In this document: piece by piece, positions 1 to 7,313 of the stretch | How the letters are laid out: each line of letters begins with the position of its first letter | Numbering within the stretch: position 1 is the first letter of the stretch | Assembly: GCA_024763245.1 (NCBI GenBank) | Contig: JANTFW010000012.1 | Span: 1-36,375 of the forward strand | Origin: Flavobacteriaceae bacterium | Lineage (GTDB): Bacteria > Bacteroidota > Bacteroidia > Flavobacteriales > Flavobacteriaceae | Direction: 5' to 3' | DNA length: 36,375 bases | Translations under genes and position numbers: made by a program | The notes under the pieces: generated by a model | Told to the model about the DNA's origin: nothing | The model's database searches: none | The model's input: only the letters and a program-made list of their open reading frames with translations

Positions 1-209
1 GTAATTTTATATTTGTAAATAACCATCAAGATGGCGGTCTTATCCGTAGCATCTAAAAATTCAAAAGGACCACTCTGCATATTTTCAGGGCTACCCTCTC
101 TAATATCAGATGCTATAACAGCATCATTACCATATTTTTCACGTAACTTCATCGTAAGTTCAGAGCCAATTTGACCGCTAGCACCGATGATTAAAATTCG
201 TTCTGTCAT
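1..209 (-). CDS. L-threonine 3-dehydrogenase, short-chain type (partial, N-terminal end only)
   Basis: Only the first 69 or so codons are inside the window; the gene runs off the left edge. The protein begins MTERILIIGASGQIG, a beta strand followed by the Rossmann NAD-binding motif GxxGxxG (G9, G12, G15). It continues with LREKYGNDAVIASDI, where the acidic end of the second strand would bind the NAD ribose. This opening is typical of the epimerase-like L-threonine dehydrogenases of flavobacteria, which oxidise threonine to 2-amino-3-ketobutyrate. The ATG at 207-209 sits about 15 bases after the start expected from a TATATTTG element on the same strand (228-235). The extended short-chain family is certain; the exact substrate rests on recognition of the N-terminus alone. 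Confidence 0.75.
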   Translation of the reverse strand, partial: MTERILIIGASGQIGSELTMKLREKYGNDAVIASDIREGSPENMQSGPFEFLDATDKTAILMVIYKYKI

Positions 210-227
210 TCGTAAAATTTTGCAGGA

Positions 228-235
228 CAAATATA
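228..235 (-). promoter_or_regulatory. -7 element TATATTTG for the threonine dehydrogenase gene
   Basis: The minus strand reads TATATTTG here, an exact match to the Bacteroidota -7 consensus TANNTTTG. It predicts transcription starting near 224 and a leader of about 15 bases. I see no clear TTG -33 box at the expected distance. Confidence 0.55.
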
Positions 236-341
236 CAAGATTTCTAGGTAGTTTCACTACATAAATTGAGTAATAAAGTAAACGTTCGTAAGAATATGAA
301 AAACTAATTCTCCCTATTTACACTAGTTCGACAAGAATCCT

Positions 342-349
342 TATTTTTG
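342..349 (+). promoter_or_regulatory. -7 element TATTTTTG for the dGTPase operon
   Basis: Exact match to TANNTTTG, 27 bases upstream of the dGTPase ATG. It probably drives the three-gene run 377-4060. No convincing -33 TTG is visible. It lies in the 167-base divergent gap shared with the threonine dehydrogenase gene. Confidence 0.5.
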
Positions 350-376
350 ATTTTTTAATTACCTATAATACGAATT

Positions 377-1702
377 ATGAATTGGAAACAACTGCTTTCA
401 CTACAACGATTTGGAGATACTACAAAACGTCATAGACATCTACAAGATGAGACTCGTTTAGGGTTTGAGGTAGATTATGATCGGATTATTTTTTCGGATT
501 ACTTTCGCTCTCTTCAAGACAAAACACAAGTTGTTCCCCTATCAGAAGTAGATTTTGTACACACCCGTCTTACCCATAGTCTAGAAGTAAGTGTGGTAGG
601 ACGTACGTTGGGACGCATTGTGGGGCAAGAAATACTTCACAAACATCCTGAACTTAAAAAAGATGGGTATAAATTTAATGATTTTGGGGCTATTGTAGCG
701 GCGGCAGCCCTTGCACATGATATTGGAAATCCCCCATTTGGACACAGTGGAGAACGTGCTATTGGCGATTTTTTTAAAAATGGTGATGGTCGTAAATATA
801 AAATGCATCTTACGGCTTCGCAATGGGAAGATTTGGCCAATTTTGAAGGAAATGCTAATGGTTTTAGATTACTGACCGAATCCAGACAAGGCATGCAAGG
901 CGGTCTTCGCTTATCCTACGCAACGCTTGGTGCTTTTATGAAATACCCAAAAGAATCTATTCCTGTACAAAAAACAACACATATTGCTGAAAAAAAATAT
1001 GGTGTTTTTCAAACAGATGTTCCTTTCTTTAGGGAGTTAGCCGAAGAATTGGGCTTGCAACCTATCCGAAAAGGCGAAAATACCTTTTATCGTCATCCTT
1101 TAGCTTATTTGGTAGAAGCAGCCGATGATATTTGTTATTCTATTATTGATTTTGAGGATGGTATTAATCTGGGACTAATATCAGAAGATAAAGCATTAGA
1201 ATATTTATTGAACCTTGTTCGAGAAAATATTATTACCGACAAGTATCACAAACTTAGTACCCAAAAAGACCGTTTGAGTTATCTACGGGCATTGGCCATT
1301 CAATCATTAATATTAGAAGCGGCTCGTGTTTTTATAACCAATGAGCAAGCTATCTTAGACGGCTCTTTTGAGTATTCATTGTTAGATAAATGCCGTTACG
1401 AAGCACAGCTTAAAGATATTATTACTATTAGTGTTCAAAAAATCTATTTAAGCAAAGAAGTTGTTGAAAAAGAAATAAAAGGATACGGCGTTCTAACGAA
1501 CCTTTTACACGTTTTTACAACGGCTGTTAATAATGAATTTGAAGGGAAAACAACCGGTTTTGACAAACTTGTTTTAGCATTACTACCTGACGAATATCGA
1601 GGTGTAAAAGAGTCACTTTACGAACGCTTGTTAAGTATTTGCTCTTTTGTTGCCGGCATGTCTGATAGATATGCTATCTTGCTAAACAATAAGCTTACAT
1701 AA
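377..1702 (+). CDS. dgt: dGTPase (deoxyguanosine triphosphate triphosphohydrolase), HD superfamily
   Basis: Hydrolyses dNTPs (classically dGTP) to the deoxynucleoside plus tripolyphosphate, so it trims the cytosolic dNTP pool. The 441-residue protein opens with the family signature around residues 28-67 (RLGFEVDYDRIIFSDYFRSL, then RLTHSLEV). The metal-binding HD-domain residues are H67, H114-D115 in LAHDIGNPPFGHSGE, and a later Asp in EAADDICYS. H123 follows in the same conserved segment. The length fits the shorter dGTPases of this phylum; E. coli Dgt is longer. The next gene starts 9 bases after the stop, so the two are probably co-transcribed. The exact dNTP preference cannot be read from sequence. 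Confidence 0.93.
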   Translation: MNWKQLLSLQRFGDTTKRHRHLQDETRLGFEVDYDRIIFSDYFRSLQDKTQVVPLSEVDFVHTRLTHSLEVSVVGRTLGRIVGQEILHKHPELKKDGYKFNDFGAIVAAAALAHDIGNPPFGHSGERAIGDFFKNGDGRKYKMHLTASQWEDLANFEGNANGFRLLTESRQGMQGGLRLSYATLGAFMKYPKESIPVQKTTHIAEKKYGVFQTDVPFFRELAEELGLQPIRKGENTFYRHPLAYLVEAADDICYSIIDFEDGINLGLISEDKALEYLLNLVRENIITDKYHKLSTQKDRLSYLRALAIQSLILEAARVFITNEQAILDGSFEYSLLDKCRYEAQLKDIITISVQKIYLSKEVVEKEIKGYGVLTNLLHVFTTAVNNEFEGKTTGFDKLVLALLPDEYRGVKESLYERLLSICSFVAGMSDRYAILLNNKLT

Positions 1703-1711
1703 ATTTTTGCC

Positions 1712-2200
1712 ATGGACGATAAAATATATTATACCGAACATCAAAAATTCACCCAATGGTGGCTATGGCTACTTATTTTGAGCCTTAATCTTTTTTTTAT
1801 CGTTAACCTTTTTAAAAGTATAGGTGTTGACCATACCGATACTCCCGATACAAAAATATTATTTATTGTTAGCGTACTCAATATTTTGCTGACTGTTTTG
1901 TTTTTCAGTATTCGGTTGGATACGAGAATTAAAAAATCGGGAATTGAGGTTCGACTTTTTCCTTTTAGACGCAATTACAAACATTTTTATTGGGATAAAA
2001 TAGCAAAAATTTACACCCGAGTATACAAACCCATTTTGGAATATGGAGGTTGGGGTGTCCGATATGGATCAAAGGGTAAAGCCCTTAATATTTCGGGTAA
2101 TAAGGGACTCCAAATTGAATTTACTACCGGAAAAAAATTACTGATTGGGACTCAAAATCCCGAAGAAATTAATCGAATTTTAAAACAGCTTAACAAATAA
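1712..2200 (+). CDS. small membrane protein with two transmembrane segments and a PH-like C-terminal domain
   Basis: 162 residues with no known function. There are two hydrophobic segments (about 17-35 and 48-67), with a short loop between them. A soluble basic domain of about 90 residues follows, rich in alternating beta-type residues (IEVRLFPFRRNYKHFYWDKI, then GGWGVRYGSKGKALNISG). It ends with KKLLIGTQNPEEINRIL. This arrangement, two helices followed by a small beta-rich domain ending in a TQNPEE-like helix, resembles bacterial membrane-anchored PH-like proteins; that is my inference from the pattern. It sits 9 bases after dgt and 15 bases before the antiporter gene, so it is probably part of the same transcript. 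Confidence 0.75.
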   Translation: MDDKIYYTEHQKFTQWWLWLLILSLNLFFIVNLFKSIGVDHTDTPDTKILFIVSVLNILLTVLFFSIRLDTRIKKSGIEVRLFPFRRNYKHFYWDKIAKIYTRVYKPILEYGGWGVRYGSKGKALNISGNKGLQIEFTTGKKLLIGTQNPEEINRILKQLNK

Positions 2201-2215
2201 TATAATAAACCGAAA

Positions 2216-4060
2216 ATGATAGAATTAGCAGGAATAATTATCTTAGGAATTATAGCACAGTGGTTGGCTTGGCGACTTAAAATACCCGCAATCTTACCAC
2301 TTATCTTAACAGGGCTTTTTGTCGGGGCTTTTTCAACACTACTTACCCCTGATGGGAGTAAATGGATAGAACCTATATGGAATGGTCAAAGAGGACTTTT
2401 CCCCGGCGAACGTTTGTACAACATCGTGTCTTTATCCATTGCGCTTATTCTTTTTGAAGGAGGGATGACGCTCAAAAAAGATGAAATTAAAAATGTAGGA
2501 ACGGTCATTTACCGACTTATAACTTGGGGTGCTTTAATTACTTTTGTTACTGCGGGAGTGGCTACCCATTATATCCTCCATTTAAGTTGGTCTATTTCTT
2601 TTCTTTTTTCGGCACTAATCATTGTTACCGGACCCACGGTTATTGCACCCATATTAAGAAATTTAGCGGTAAAAAAAGACATCTCTACCGTATTAAAATG
2701 GGAAGGTATTCTCATTGATCCTATAGGAGCCTTGGCAGCGGTTTTGGTCTATGAATTTATTTCAACCATTGGCGGTGGATCACACGGTATAGAATTTACA
2801 CAAGATGCTTTATTAAACTTTGGAAAAATTATTGTTATTGGAACCTCTATTGGTTTTACGGCAGCCTATGCATTTTCCATTGCGCTTAAAAACAAATGGA
2901 TTCCACATTATTTAATAAATGTCGTTTCTTTGGCAACTGTATTGGCTGTGTTTGTAATAGCAGACTTATTTGCACATGAAAGTGGCTTAATTTCTGTCGT
3001 AATTATGGGGATGGTTTTGGGGAATATGAAAATAAAGGCGCTAAAAGATGTATTATACTTTAAAGAGGCTATTAGTATTCTTTTAATTTCTATTCTTTTT
3101 ATCTTATTATCGGCAAATATTAATATTTCGGACTTATTAATCGTATATAATTGGGAATCGCTACTTCTCTTTGGCATTATTATATTTTTGGTAAGACCTT
3201 TAGGGGTGTTCTTTAGTACTCGAAATAGTAATTTAAATGTCAACGAAAAACTTTTTATCAGTTGGGTTGGTCCTCGAGGAATTGTAGCGGCAGGAATTGC
3301 TTCATTATTTGGATTAAAACTGAGTGCACAGGGTGTTGAAGGAGCAGAATACATTACCCCATTGGTTTTTATGGTTGTTTTAGGAACGGTACTTCTCAAT
3401 GCAACAACAGCACGATTAGTTGCTAAAATCACCGGAGTATTATTAAAAAAATCAGAAGGAATTCTTATTGTTGGCGCTTCGCCACCGGCAAGATTAATTG
3501 CCGAATATTTACAAAAGAACAAGCGACATGTTGTGCTAATAGACAGCAATCCAAAACATATTGAAAATGCAAAGCAAAAAGGTTTAGATGCTGTGGAGTG
3601 CGATATTTATTCTGACGATTTGTTAGAAAACATAGAACTAAACGATATGGGTTATTTATTAGCCCTAACCGGAAGCAATCTGATTAATGAATACGCGCTT
3701 TCAAAACTAAAAGATCATTTTGGAGAACACGGGGCTTTTCGATTAATCAGTGCCGATGAAATGCACAATGTATTGCCTAAACCCAAAGAAGGACTGGTTT
3801 CGCAAACCGATGATTATATTAATATTAGCGAAGTAGTTCGTGATTATCCCACTATTCACGAAATTAAAATTAAATCAAAAGAACACTTTAAGCAACTGCT
3901 GGAAAACACCAAAAACAACACAAAAACAATCCCTCTATTTATAAAAGATAGTAAAGGTGAGATTCATCTTATTGCTCATAGAATCGATGAAAAATTATGG
4001 GATAAGGGCAGCCTATTTGTATATATTGGTGACAAAATAGACCAAAAGATACAAAAATAA
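2216..4060 (+). CDS. monovalent cation:proton antiporter (CPA family) with C-terminal TrkA-N domain
   Basis: Inner-membrane Na+(K+)/H+ exchanger of 614 residues. Residues 1 to about 400 form roughly a dozen hydrophobic helices. They open with the family-typical IPAILPLILTGLFVG, and conserved segments include ALILFEGGMTLK, VTGPTVIAPILR and SWVGPRGIVAAGIASLFGL. From about residue 414 a Rossmann domain begins (ILIVGASPPARLIAEYLQ, then VVLIDSNPKHIENAKQKG), which is a TrkA-N/RCK-type nucleotide-binding regulatory domain. It is followed by a small C-terminal region. Exchange of Na+ or K+ for protons supports pH and salt balance; the RCK-type domain suggests control by NAD(H) or another nucleotide. 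The transported ion is not decided by the sequence. It is the last gene of the dgt run. Confidence 0.88.
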   Translation: MIELAGIIILGIIAQWLAWRLKIPAILPLILTGLFVGAFSTLLTPDGSKWIEPIWNGQRGLFPGERLYNIVSLSIALILFEGGMTLKKDEIKNVGTVIYRLITWGALITFVTAGVATHYILHLSWSISFLFSALIIVTGPTVIAPILRNLAVKKDISTVLKWEGILIDPIGALAAVLVYEFISTIGGGSHGIEFTQDALLNFGKIIVIGTSIGFTAAYAFSIALKNKWIPHYLINVVSLATVLAVFVIADLFAHESGLISVVIMGMVLGNMKIKALKDVLYFKEAISILLISILFILLSANINISDLLIVYNWESLLLFGIIIFLVRPLGVFFSTRNSNLNVNEKLFISWVGPRGIVAAGIASLFGLKLSAQGVEGAEYITPLVFMVVLGTVLLNATTARLVAKITGVLLKKSEGILIVGASPPARLIAEYLQKNKRHVVLIDSNPKHIENAKQKGLDAVECDIYSDDLLENIELNDMGYLLALTGSNLINEYALSKLKDHFGEHGAFRLISADEMHNVLPKPKEGLVSQTDDYINISEVVRDYPTIHEIKIKSKEHFKQLLENTKNNTKTIPLFIKDSKGEIHLIAHRIDEKLWDKGSLFVYIGDKIDQKIQK

Positions 4061-4112
4061 TAGATAAAGCTAATTAGAGATCTTTCTGTTTAACATATAC
4101 TAAATCCTAGTA

Positions 4113-4195
4113 TGTCCTATAAATTAACCGGATATAAGCCCTCTTTTTTGTAACTTCGTAGTGCAAAATCACGGATATAAACAAGTTGTAGGACA
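4113..4195 (+). repeat. imperfect inverted repeat at the left border of the accessory block
   Basis: TGTCCTATAA (4113-4122) can pair with TTGTAGGACA (4186-4195) over ten positions, nine Watson-Crick pairs plus one T.G. The 63 bases between them contain the nine-base direct repeat CGGATATAA at 4129-4137 and 4172-4180. GTTGTAGG (4185-4192) recurs as its reverse complement CCTACAAC at 5252-5259, just after the two genes that follow, so the two-gene unit is bracketed by complementary eight-base words. This resembles how a recombination cassette is bracketed; see the findings. Confidence 0.5.
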
Positions 4196-4203
4196 TTGGA
4201 AAA

Positions 4204-4818
4204 ATGAAGAACTGGAAATACATATTGAGAGTAATTGGAATTTTAACCATAGGACTTCTATTGGTTAAAATGACTTACCAATTCAAGTACTCGACATTTA
4301 TGTTTGACTTGATATTTTTTGGTGGACTTTCGATTATTGGGCTGATATTTTTGATTTGGTCATTATTTACTGACTTGAAACATTTCCGAATAGGAAAGAA
4401 AACATTTTTACTATTCCCAATTGGCTTGGCAATAATTTTTACGACTATAATTTTGATATGGAATGCTCAGATAAATTCAAATTTTGATAAGCCTACACTT
4501 GTACGCATATTTTATGATGGCGATTTCAATGGAACGGGAATTGATTTTAAGACTGACGGCACCTACATATTTGATAATTCTGCTATCGGACTAAGCAACT
4601 ATTTTTATGGTGAATATGAAATTAATGGTAATAGAATAATTCTTGACAAAAATAATCTTGACAATGTGGTTATGACCAACCAACTTGAAATTCGACCAAA
4701 AACAATAGAATATTCAGATAGGAAGGAAGTTGAAAATTATGTATATCAAATTGATAAAAAAGGAAATGTTTTAAAAAATGAAACACAATTTAGATTAGTC
4801 GTTGATAAGCGTAAATGA
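4204..4818 (+). CDS. membrane protein of unknown function, three transmembrane helices plus a beta-rich domain
   Basis: 204 residues not assigned to a family. Three hydrophobic helices (about residues 8-24, 33-57 and 67-87) are followed by a soluble domain of about 110 residues rich in Gly, Asn and aromatic residues. That domain contains IDFKTDGTYIFDNSAIG and YFYGEYEINGNRIILDKNN. This beta-hairpin pattern is common in small lipocalin- or META-like domains, but the match is too loose to name. It starts 9 bases after a repeat arm (4186-4195) and ends 5 bases before the next gene. It sits in the accessory block and reads as a cassette-type gene with many narrow relatives. A role in the envelope is inference only. 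Confidence 0.7.
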   Translation: MKNWKYILRVIGILTIGLLLVKMTYQFKYSTFMFDLIFFGGLSIIGLIFLIWSLFTDLKHFRIGKKTFLLFPIGLAIIFTTIILIWNAQINSNFDKPTLVRIFYDGDFNGTGIDFKTDGTYIFDNSAIGLSNYFYGEYEINGNRIILDKNNLDNVVMTNQLEIRPKTIEYSDRKEVENYVYQIDKKGNVLKNETQFRLVVDKRK

Positions 4819-4823
4819 AATAG

Positions 4824-5270
4824 ATGGAAGCCATAACTTTTATCATATCGATGATTCTTCTAATCGGACTAATTTTGTCCCCTATTCTTCTGTTCATTGG
4901 AATATGGAAGTTAAAGAAATCAAAGTTTAATTTTTTGACTTATTTAATTTTAGGATTAGTAATCACAGCAGGAATTACCTTGACTTTTGCTTGGTGGGCA
5001 GATTATTCCGACCAACTATTATTGAGCCATTATGGATATGACTTGGACGCTATGAATGACTTTGAACGATATGGGAATGTAAAGAGCGAAGATTTGGAAA
5101 AAGTAAAACAGATTGAAATTGGTTACTTTGGAATTGGTTGGCCATTAAAAGCCACTATGACTTATGTTTTTTATTGTCCGTATTTGTTAATTGTATACCT
5201 AATAGGAATAACCATTAGAAAAATGAAACAGAAGAGAAATAACAAAAACGCCCTACAACAAAAAATATAG
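4824..5270 (+). CDS. membrane protein of unknown function, three transmembrane helices
   Basis: 148 residues. Helices lie at roughly 3-27, 35-57 and 111-130, and the C-terminus is strongly basic (RKMKQKRNNK), which places the tail in the cytoplasm by the positive-inside rule. Between helices two and three is an acidic, Tyr-rich loop (YDLDAMNDFERYGNVKSEDL) that would face outward. The gene starts 5 bases after the preceding gene's stop and so forms a two-gene unit with it. Its stop codon lies within the left arm of the inverted repeat at 5250-5383. I do not recognise a family. Confidence 0.68.
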   Translation: MEAITFIISMILLIGLILSPILLFIGIWKLKKSKFNFLTYLILGLVITAGITLTFAWWADYSDQLLLSHYGYDLDAMNDFERYGNVKSEDLEKVKQIEIGYFGIGWPLKATMTYVFYCPYLLIVYLIGITIRKMKQKRNNKNALQQKI

Positions 5271-5383
5271 TGCATTTGGCAGATAGTGCTAAAAATGAAG
5301 ATGATAGCAATTAATAAACATAGTGATAAATTGAAAAATTGGAGTGTTAAAATGCCAAACGCACCATATTTAAACCGTTAGGC
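5250..5383 (+). repeat. long imperfect inverted repeat resembling an integron attC site
   Basis: The left arm 5262-5281 pairs with the right arm 5353-5372 at 17 of 20 positions; the inner part is TGCATTTGGCA against TGCCAAACGCA. Outside the arms are CCTACAAC (5252-5259) on the left and GTTAGGC (5377-5383) on the right. The latter fits the attC core GTTRRRY. The total span of about 134 bases and the order outer box, inner box, variable centre, inner box, outer box match the layout of attC sites. The two outer boxes are only weakly complementary to each other (they share CCTA/TAGG), as expected if they belong to adjacent cassettes. The core motif alone is short enough to occur by chance. Confidence 0.5.
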
Positions 5384-5481
5384 AATAACCCCTACTGAAA
5401 AAAAACCGTTGAATGTTTTAGCTAATGAAAAGAGAATAAAGGAAAGAAAATGAAAATAAAATAATAAAAAAATTATATTAA

Positions 5482-6177
5482 ATGAGTGAAAATAGTTGTA
5501 ATATAAATGACAAAGGAAAAAGCTGCTGTTCTACATCTGCCAACACGAATACCGCAACCAATCTACAAGAGCATTGGAATAATGCTTATTTAAATAGTCC
5601 CGAAGAGAAGTTGGGATGGTTCGAAACCGACTTAACACCAACTCTAAATCTGGTTACTAAAACGAATTTAAATAAAAGTGCTCGAATATTAAATGTTGGT
5701 GCGGGAAGTACTACACTAATAGATGAACTTATTAAATTAGGTTATACTGATTTAATTGCATCAGACCTTAGCGAGGTTGCTTTAGAAAAGTTAAAGAACA
5801 GAATTAAAAGTACAAAAGTTGACTATCTAGTTGATGATTTAACTAAATCAACTAAATTAACCAAAATTGAGAATGTTGACTTGTGGATTGATAGAGCAGT
5901 TCTTCATTTTTTTACGAAAAATAATGAACAAGATGCTTATTTTGAATTATTAAAAAGTAAGGTAACTAAAAATGGGTTTGTAATTCTCGCTGAATATAAT
6001 TTAGATGGAGCCACAGTTTGTGCCGGACTTCCTGTTTATAGATACAGTAAAGATATGTTGGTTGAAAAGTTAGGGCGCGAGTTTGAATTATTGGAAAGTT
6101 TTGAATATATGTATTATATGCCATCTGGAGCTAAAAGACCATATATTTATACATTATTTGTTAAAAAAGGACAATAA
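5482..6177 (+). CDS. class I SAM-dependent methyltransferase with Cys-rich N-terminus
   Basis: 231 residues. Motif I, the SAM-binding glycine loop, is ILNVGAGSTTLIDEL (about 69-83), followed by an acidic residue at the end of strand 2 (LIASDLSEVALEKL). Motif II is VDLWIDRAVLHFF, and a post-motif region carries VILAEYNLDGATVC and LPVYRYSKDMLVEKLG. The fold resembles TPMT/TehB-type small-molecule methyltransferases. The first 27 residues are not part of the fold and carry C6, C15 and C16 in a polar, Ser/Asn-rich leader. The acceptor is unknown; a metalloid or thiol acceptor is a guess prompted by those cysteines. The gene stands alone in the accessory block, between GTTAGGC (5377) and GTTGGGT (6182). 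Confidence 0.82.
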   Translation: MSENSCNINDKGKSCCSTSANTNTATNLQEHWNNAYLNSPEEKLGWFETDLTPTLNLVTKTNLNKSARILNVGAGSTTLIDELIKLGYTDLIASDLSEVALEKLKNRIKSTKVDYLVDDLTKSTKLTKIENVDLWIDRAVLHFFTKNNEQDAYFELLKSKVTKNGFVILAEYNLDGATVCAGLPVYRYSKDMLVEKLGREFELLESFEYMYYMPSGAKRPYIYTLFVKKGQ

Positions 6178-6181
6178 AAAC

Positions 6182-6266
6182 GTTGGGTAACAAAGAACTG
6201 AGGTAAAAACCAAATATGGTATACAAATTAACAGCATAAAATTATTTTTAACCTGTAGCCATATTT
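6182..6266 (+). repeat. inverted repeat with attC-like core between two accessory genes
   Basis: AAATATGG (6212-6219) is exactly complementary to CCATATTT (6259-6266), with a further TAC/GTA match just inside if one small bulge is allowed. GTTGGGT at 6182-6188, five bases after the methyltransferase stop, fits GTTRRRY. The word CCATATTT also forms part of the right arm of the element at 5250-5383. The order of parts is less like a standard attC site than in that element. Confidence 0.35.
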
Positions 6267-6296
6267 CAGGACTAGACATTTATTTGACTGAACCGT

Positions 6297-6932
6297 ATGA
6301 AAAAGAAAAAAAGAATTATATTATTACTAATTTTTATAACACCAATTGTTTTCATTTTTACAGCAAACTATTCAATAGAAAAAAATGCTGAAAACAAAAC
6401 ATTTTCAAACTCGTCTGAAATTAAAAAAAATAAGGTTGGACTAGTACTCGGAACTTCAAAAAATCTAAAAAATGGTAGAATTAATTTGTACTTTAAATAC
6501 CGAATAAACGCAACAGTTGAACTTTATCAAAAAGGAAAAATTGATTTTGTTTTAGTAAGTGGTGATAATGGAAATAAAAATTATGATGAACCGACTGATT
6601 TCAAAAAGGAATTGATAAAACAAGGAATTCCAGCAAATAAAATTTTATTGGATTATGCAGGATTTCGAACATTAGATTCAGTAGTAAGATCAAAAGAAAT
6701 TTTTGGTCAAATAAGTATAACTGTTATTTCACAAAAATTCCATAATGAACGAGCTATTTATCTTGCCGAAAAAAATGGAATTTCAGCAGTTGGATTTAAT
6801 GCAAGAGATTTAAGTGGACGATATGGTTTAAAAACTCGAATTAGAGAATATTTTGCAAGAACAAAGGCTTATTTGGATATAATATTTGGAGTAAAACCTA
6901 AATTTTTAGGAAAGAGAATTGAAATAAAATAA
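6297..6932 (+). CDS. SanA/ElyC/YdcF-family protein (DUF218 domain)
   Basis: 211 residues. Lys-rich N-terminus and one transmembrane helix (about 6-24), then a DUF218 domain. Family signatures are VGLVLGTSKNLKNGRINLYF near the start of the domain, DFVLVSGDNGNKNYDEPTDF, GIPANKILLDYAGFRTLDSV and TVISQKFHNERAIYLAE. C-terminal RTKAYLDIIFGVKPKFLG is typical of SanA. E. coli SanA is linked to envelope permeability to vancomycin; the biochemical role is not settled in the family. It would be anchored in the inner membrane with the domain in the periplasm. It is the last gene of the accessory block, followed by a probable terminator at 6981-7004. Confidence 0.85.
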   Translation: MKKKKRIILLLIFITPIVFIFTANYSIEKNAENKTFSNSSEIKKNKVGLVLGTSKNLKNGRINLYFKYRINATVELYQKGKIDFVLVSGDNGNKNYDEPTDFKKELIKQGIPANKILLDYAGFRTLDSVVRSKEIFGQISITVISQKFHNERAIYLAEKNGISAVGFNARDLSGRYGLKTRIREYFARTKAYLDIIFGVKPKFLGKRIEIK

Positions 6933-6935
6933 AAG

Positions 6936-7052
6936 TGATACGCCAACAATGCATATAATCCATTGTTAATGAAAGCCTAACCACGAAAATCTTCGCGGTT
7001 TTTTATCTGGTTTTTATTTGCTAAATTACGTGCTAAACCACACAACGTATCA
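6936..7052 (+). repeat. inverted-repeat-bounded element at the right border of the accessory block
   Basis: TGATACG (6936-6942) is complementary to CGTATCA (7046-7052). Inside lie a perfect seven-base hairpin, AACAATG (6945-6951) against CATTGTT (6961-6967), and the terminator hairpin at 6981-6998. The outer words are short, but the placement directly after the last block gene matches the left-border element at 4113-4195. This stretch and the DNA up to 7313 form a 381-base gap without a convincing gene. Confidence 0.4.
6981..7004 (+). terminator. rho-independent terminator after the SanA-like gene
   Basis: CCACGAA and TTCGCGG form a seven-position stem with one A.C mismatch and a four-base loop, followed directly by six T residues (6999-7004). 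It lies 48 bases after the stop codon of the SanA-like gene and inside the right-border repeat. Confidence 0.7.
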
Positions 7053-7313
7053 TATACAAGACCGATAAGTATGAAAATGATTTCAGCCTTTAAACATTTT
7101 CTAAATAATTTTGAGAGAGAATTAGAAAGAAAAAAATCTACACGATAATGCCACTCAACATTACCTAATATCCATTGTGGCTAAAATCTTTCCCAAACAT
7201 TTTTTTTGCAAATCAAATACCGCGAATTCGCAAGATTTATCTAATTTTATAATTTGATAATTGGGCTTAATTAACCGATAAGGTTTTTTAGCCAAAACCA
7301 TAAATCATCGTAT
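7053..7313. other. intergenic stretch before cbpA
   Basis: No convincing gene. A 25-codon reading frame at 7071-7148 (MKMISAFKHFLNN, then a charged end) has no clear ribosome-binding site and I do not call it. A ten-base palindrome GCGAATTCGC lies at 7222-7231. The cbpA promoter should be in the last 100 bases, but no exact TANNTTTG is present. Confidence 0.4.

Noticed and set aside
2908-3549. Long minus-strand open frame (213 codons) opposite the antiporter gene
   Set aside because: It is the antisense shadow of a strongly conserved coding region, with Ser/Thr/Lys-rich low-complexity content and no family motif.
5408-5414. A third GTTRRRY match (GTTGAAT)
   Set aside because: No inverted arms around it; a seven-base degenerate word is expected by chance about once per kilobase.
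7071-7148. 25-codon frame after the accessory block
   Set aside because: No ribosome-binding site, no promoter in place, no recognisable family; length is within chance expectation for A+T-rich DNA.
7222-7231. Ten-base palindrome GCGAATTCGC
   Set aside because: Short, single copy, not positioned relative to a promoter; nothing suggests a function.
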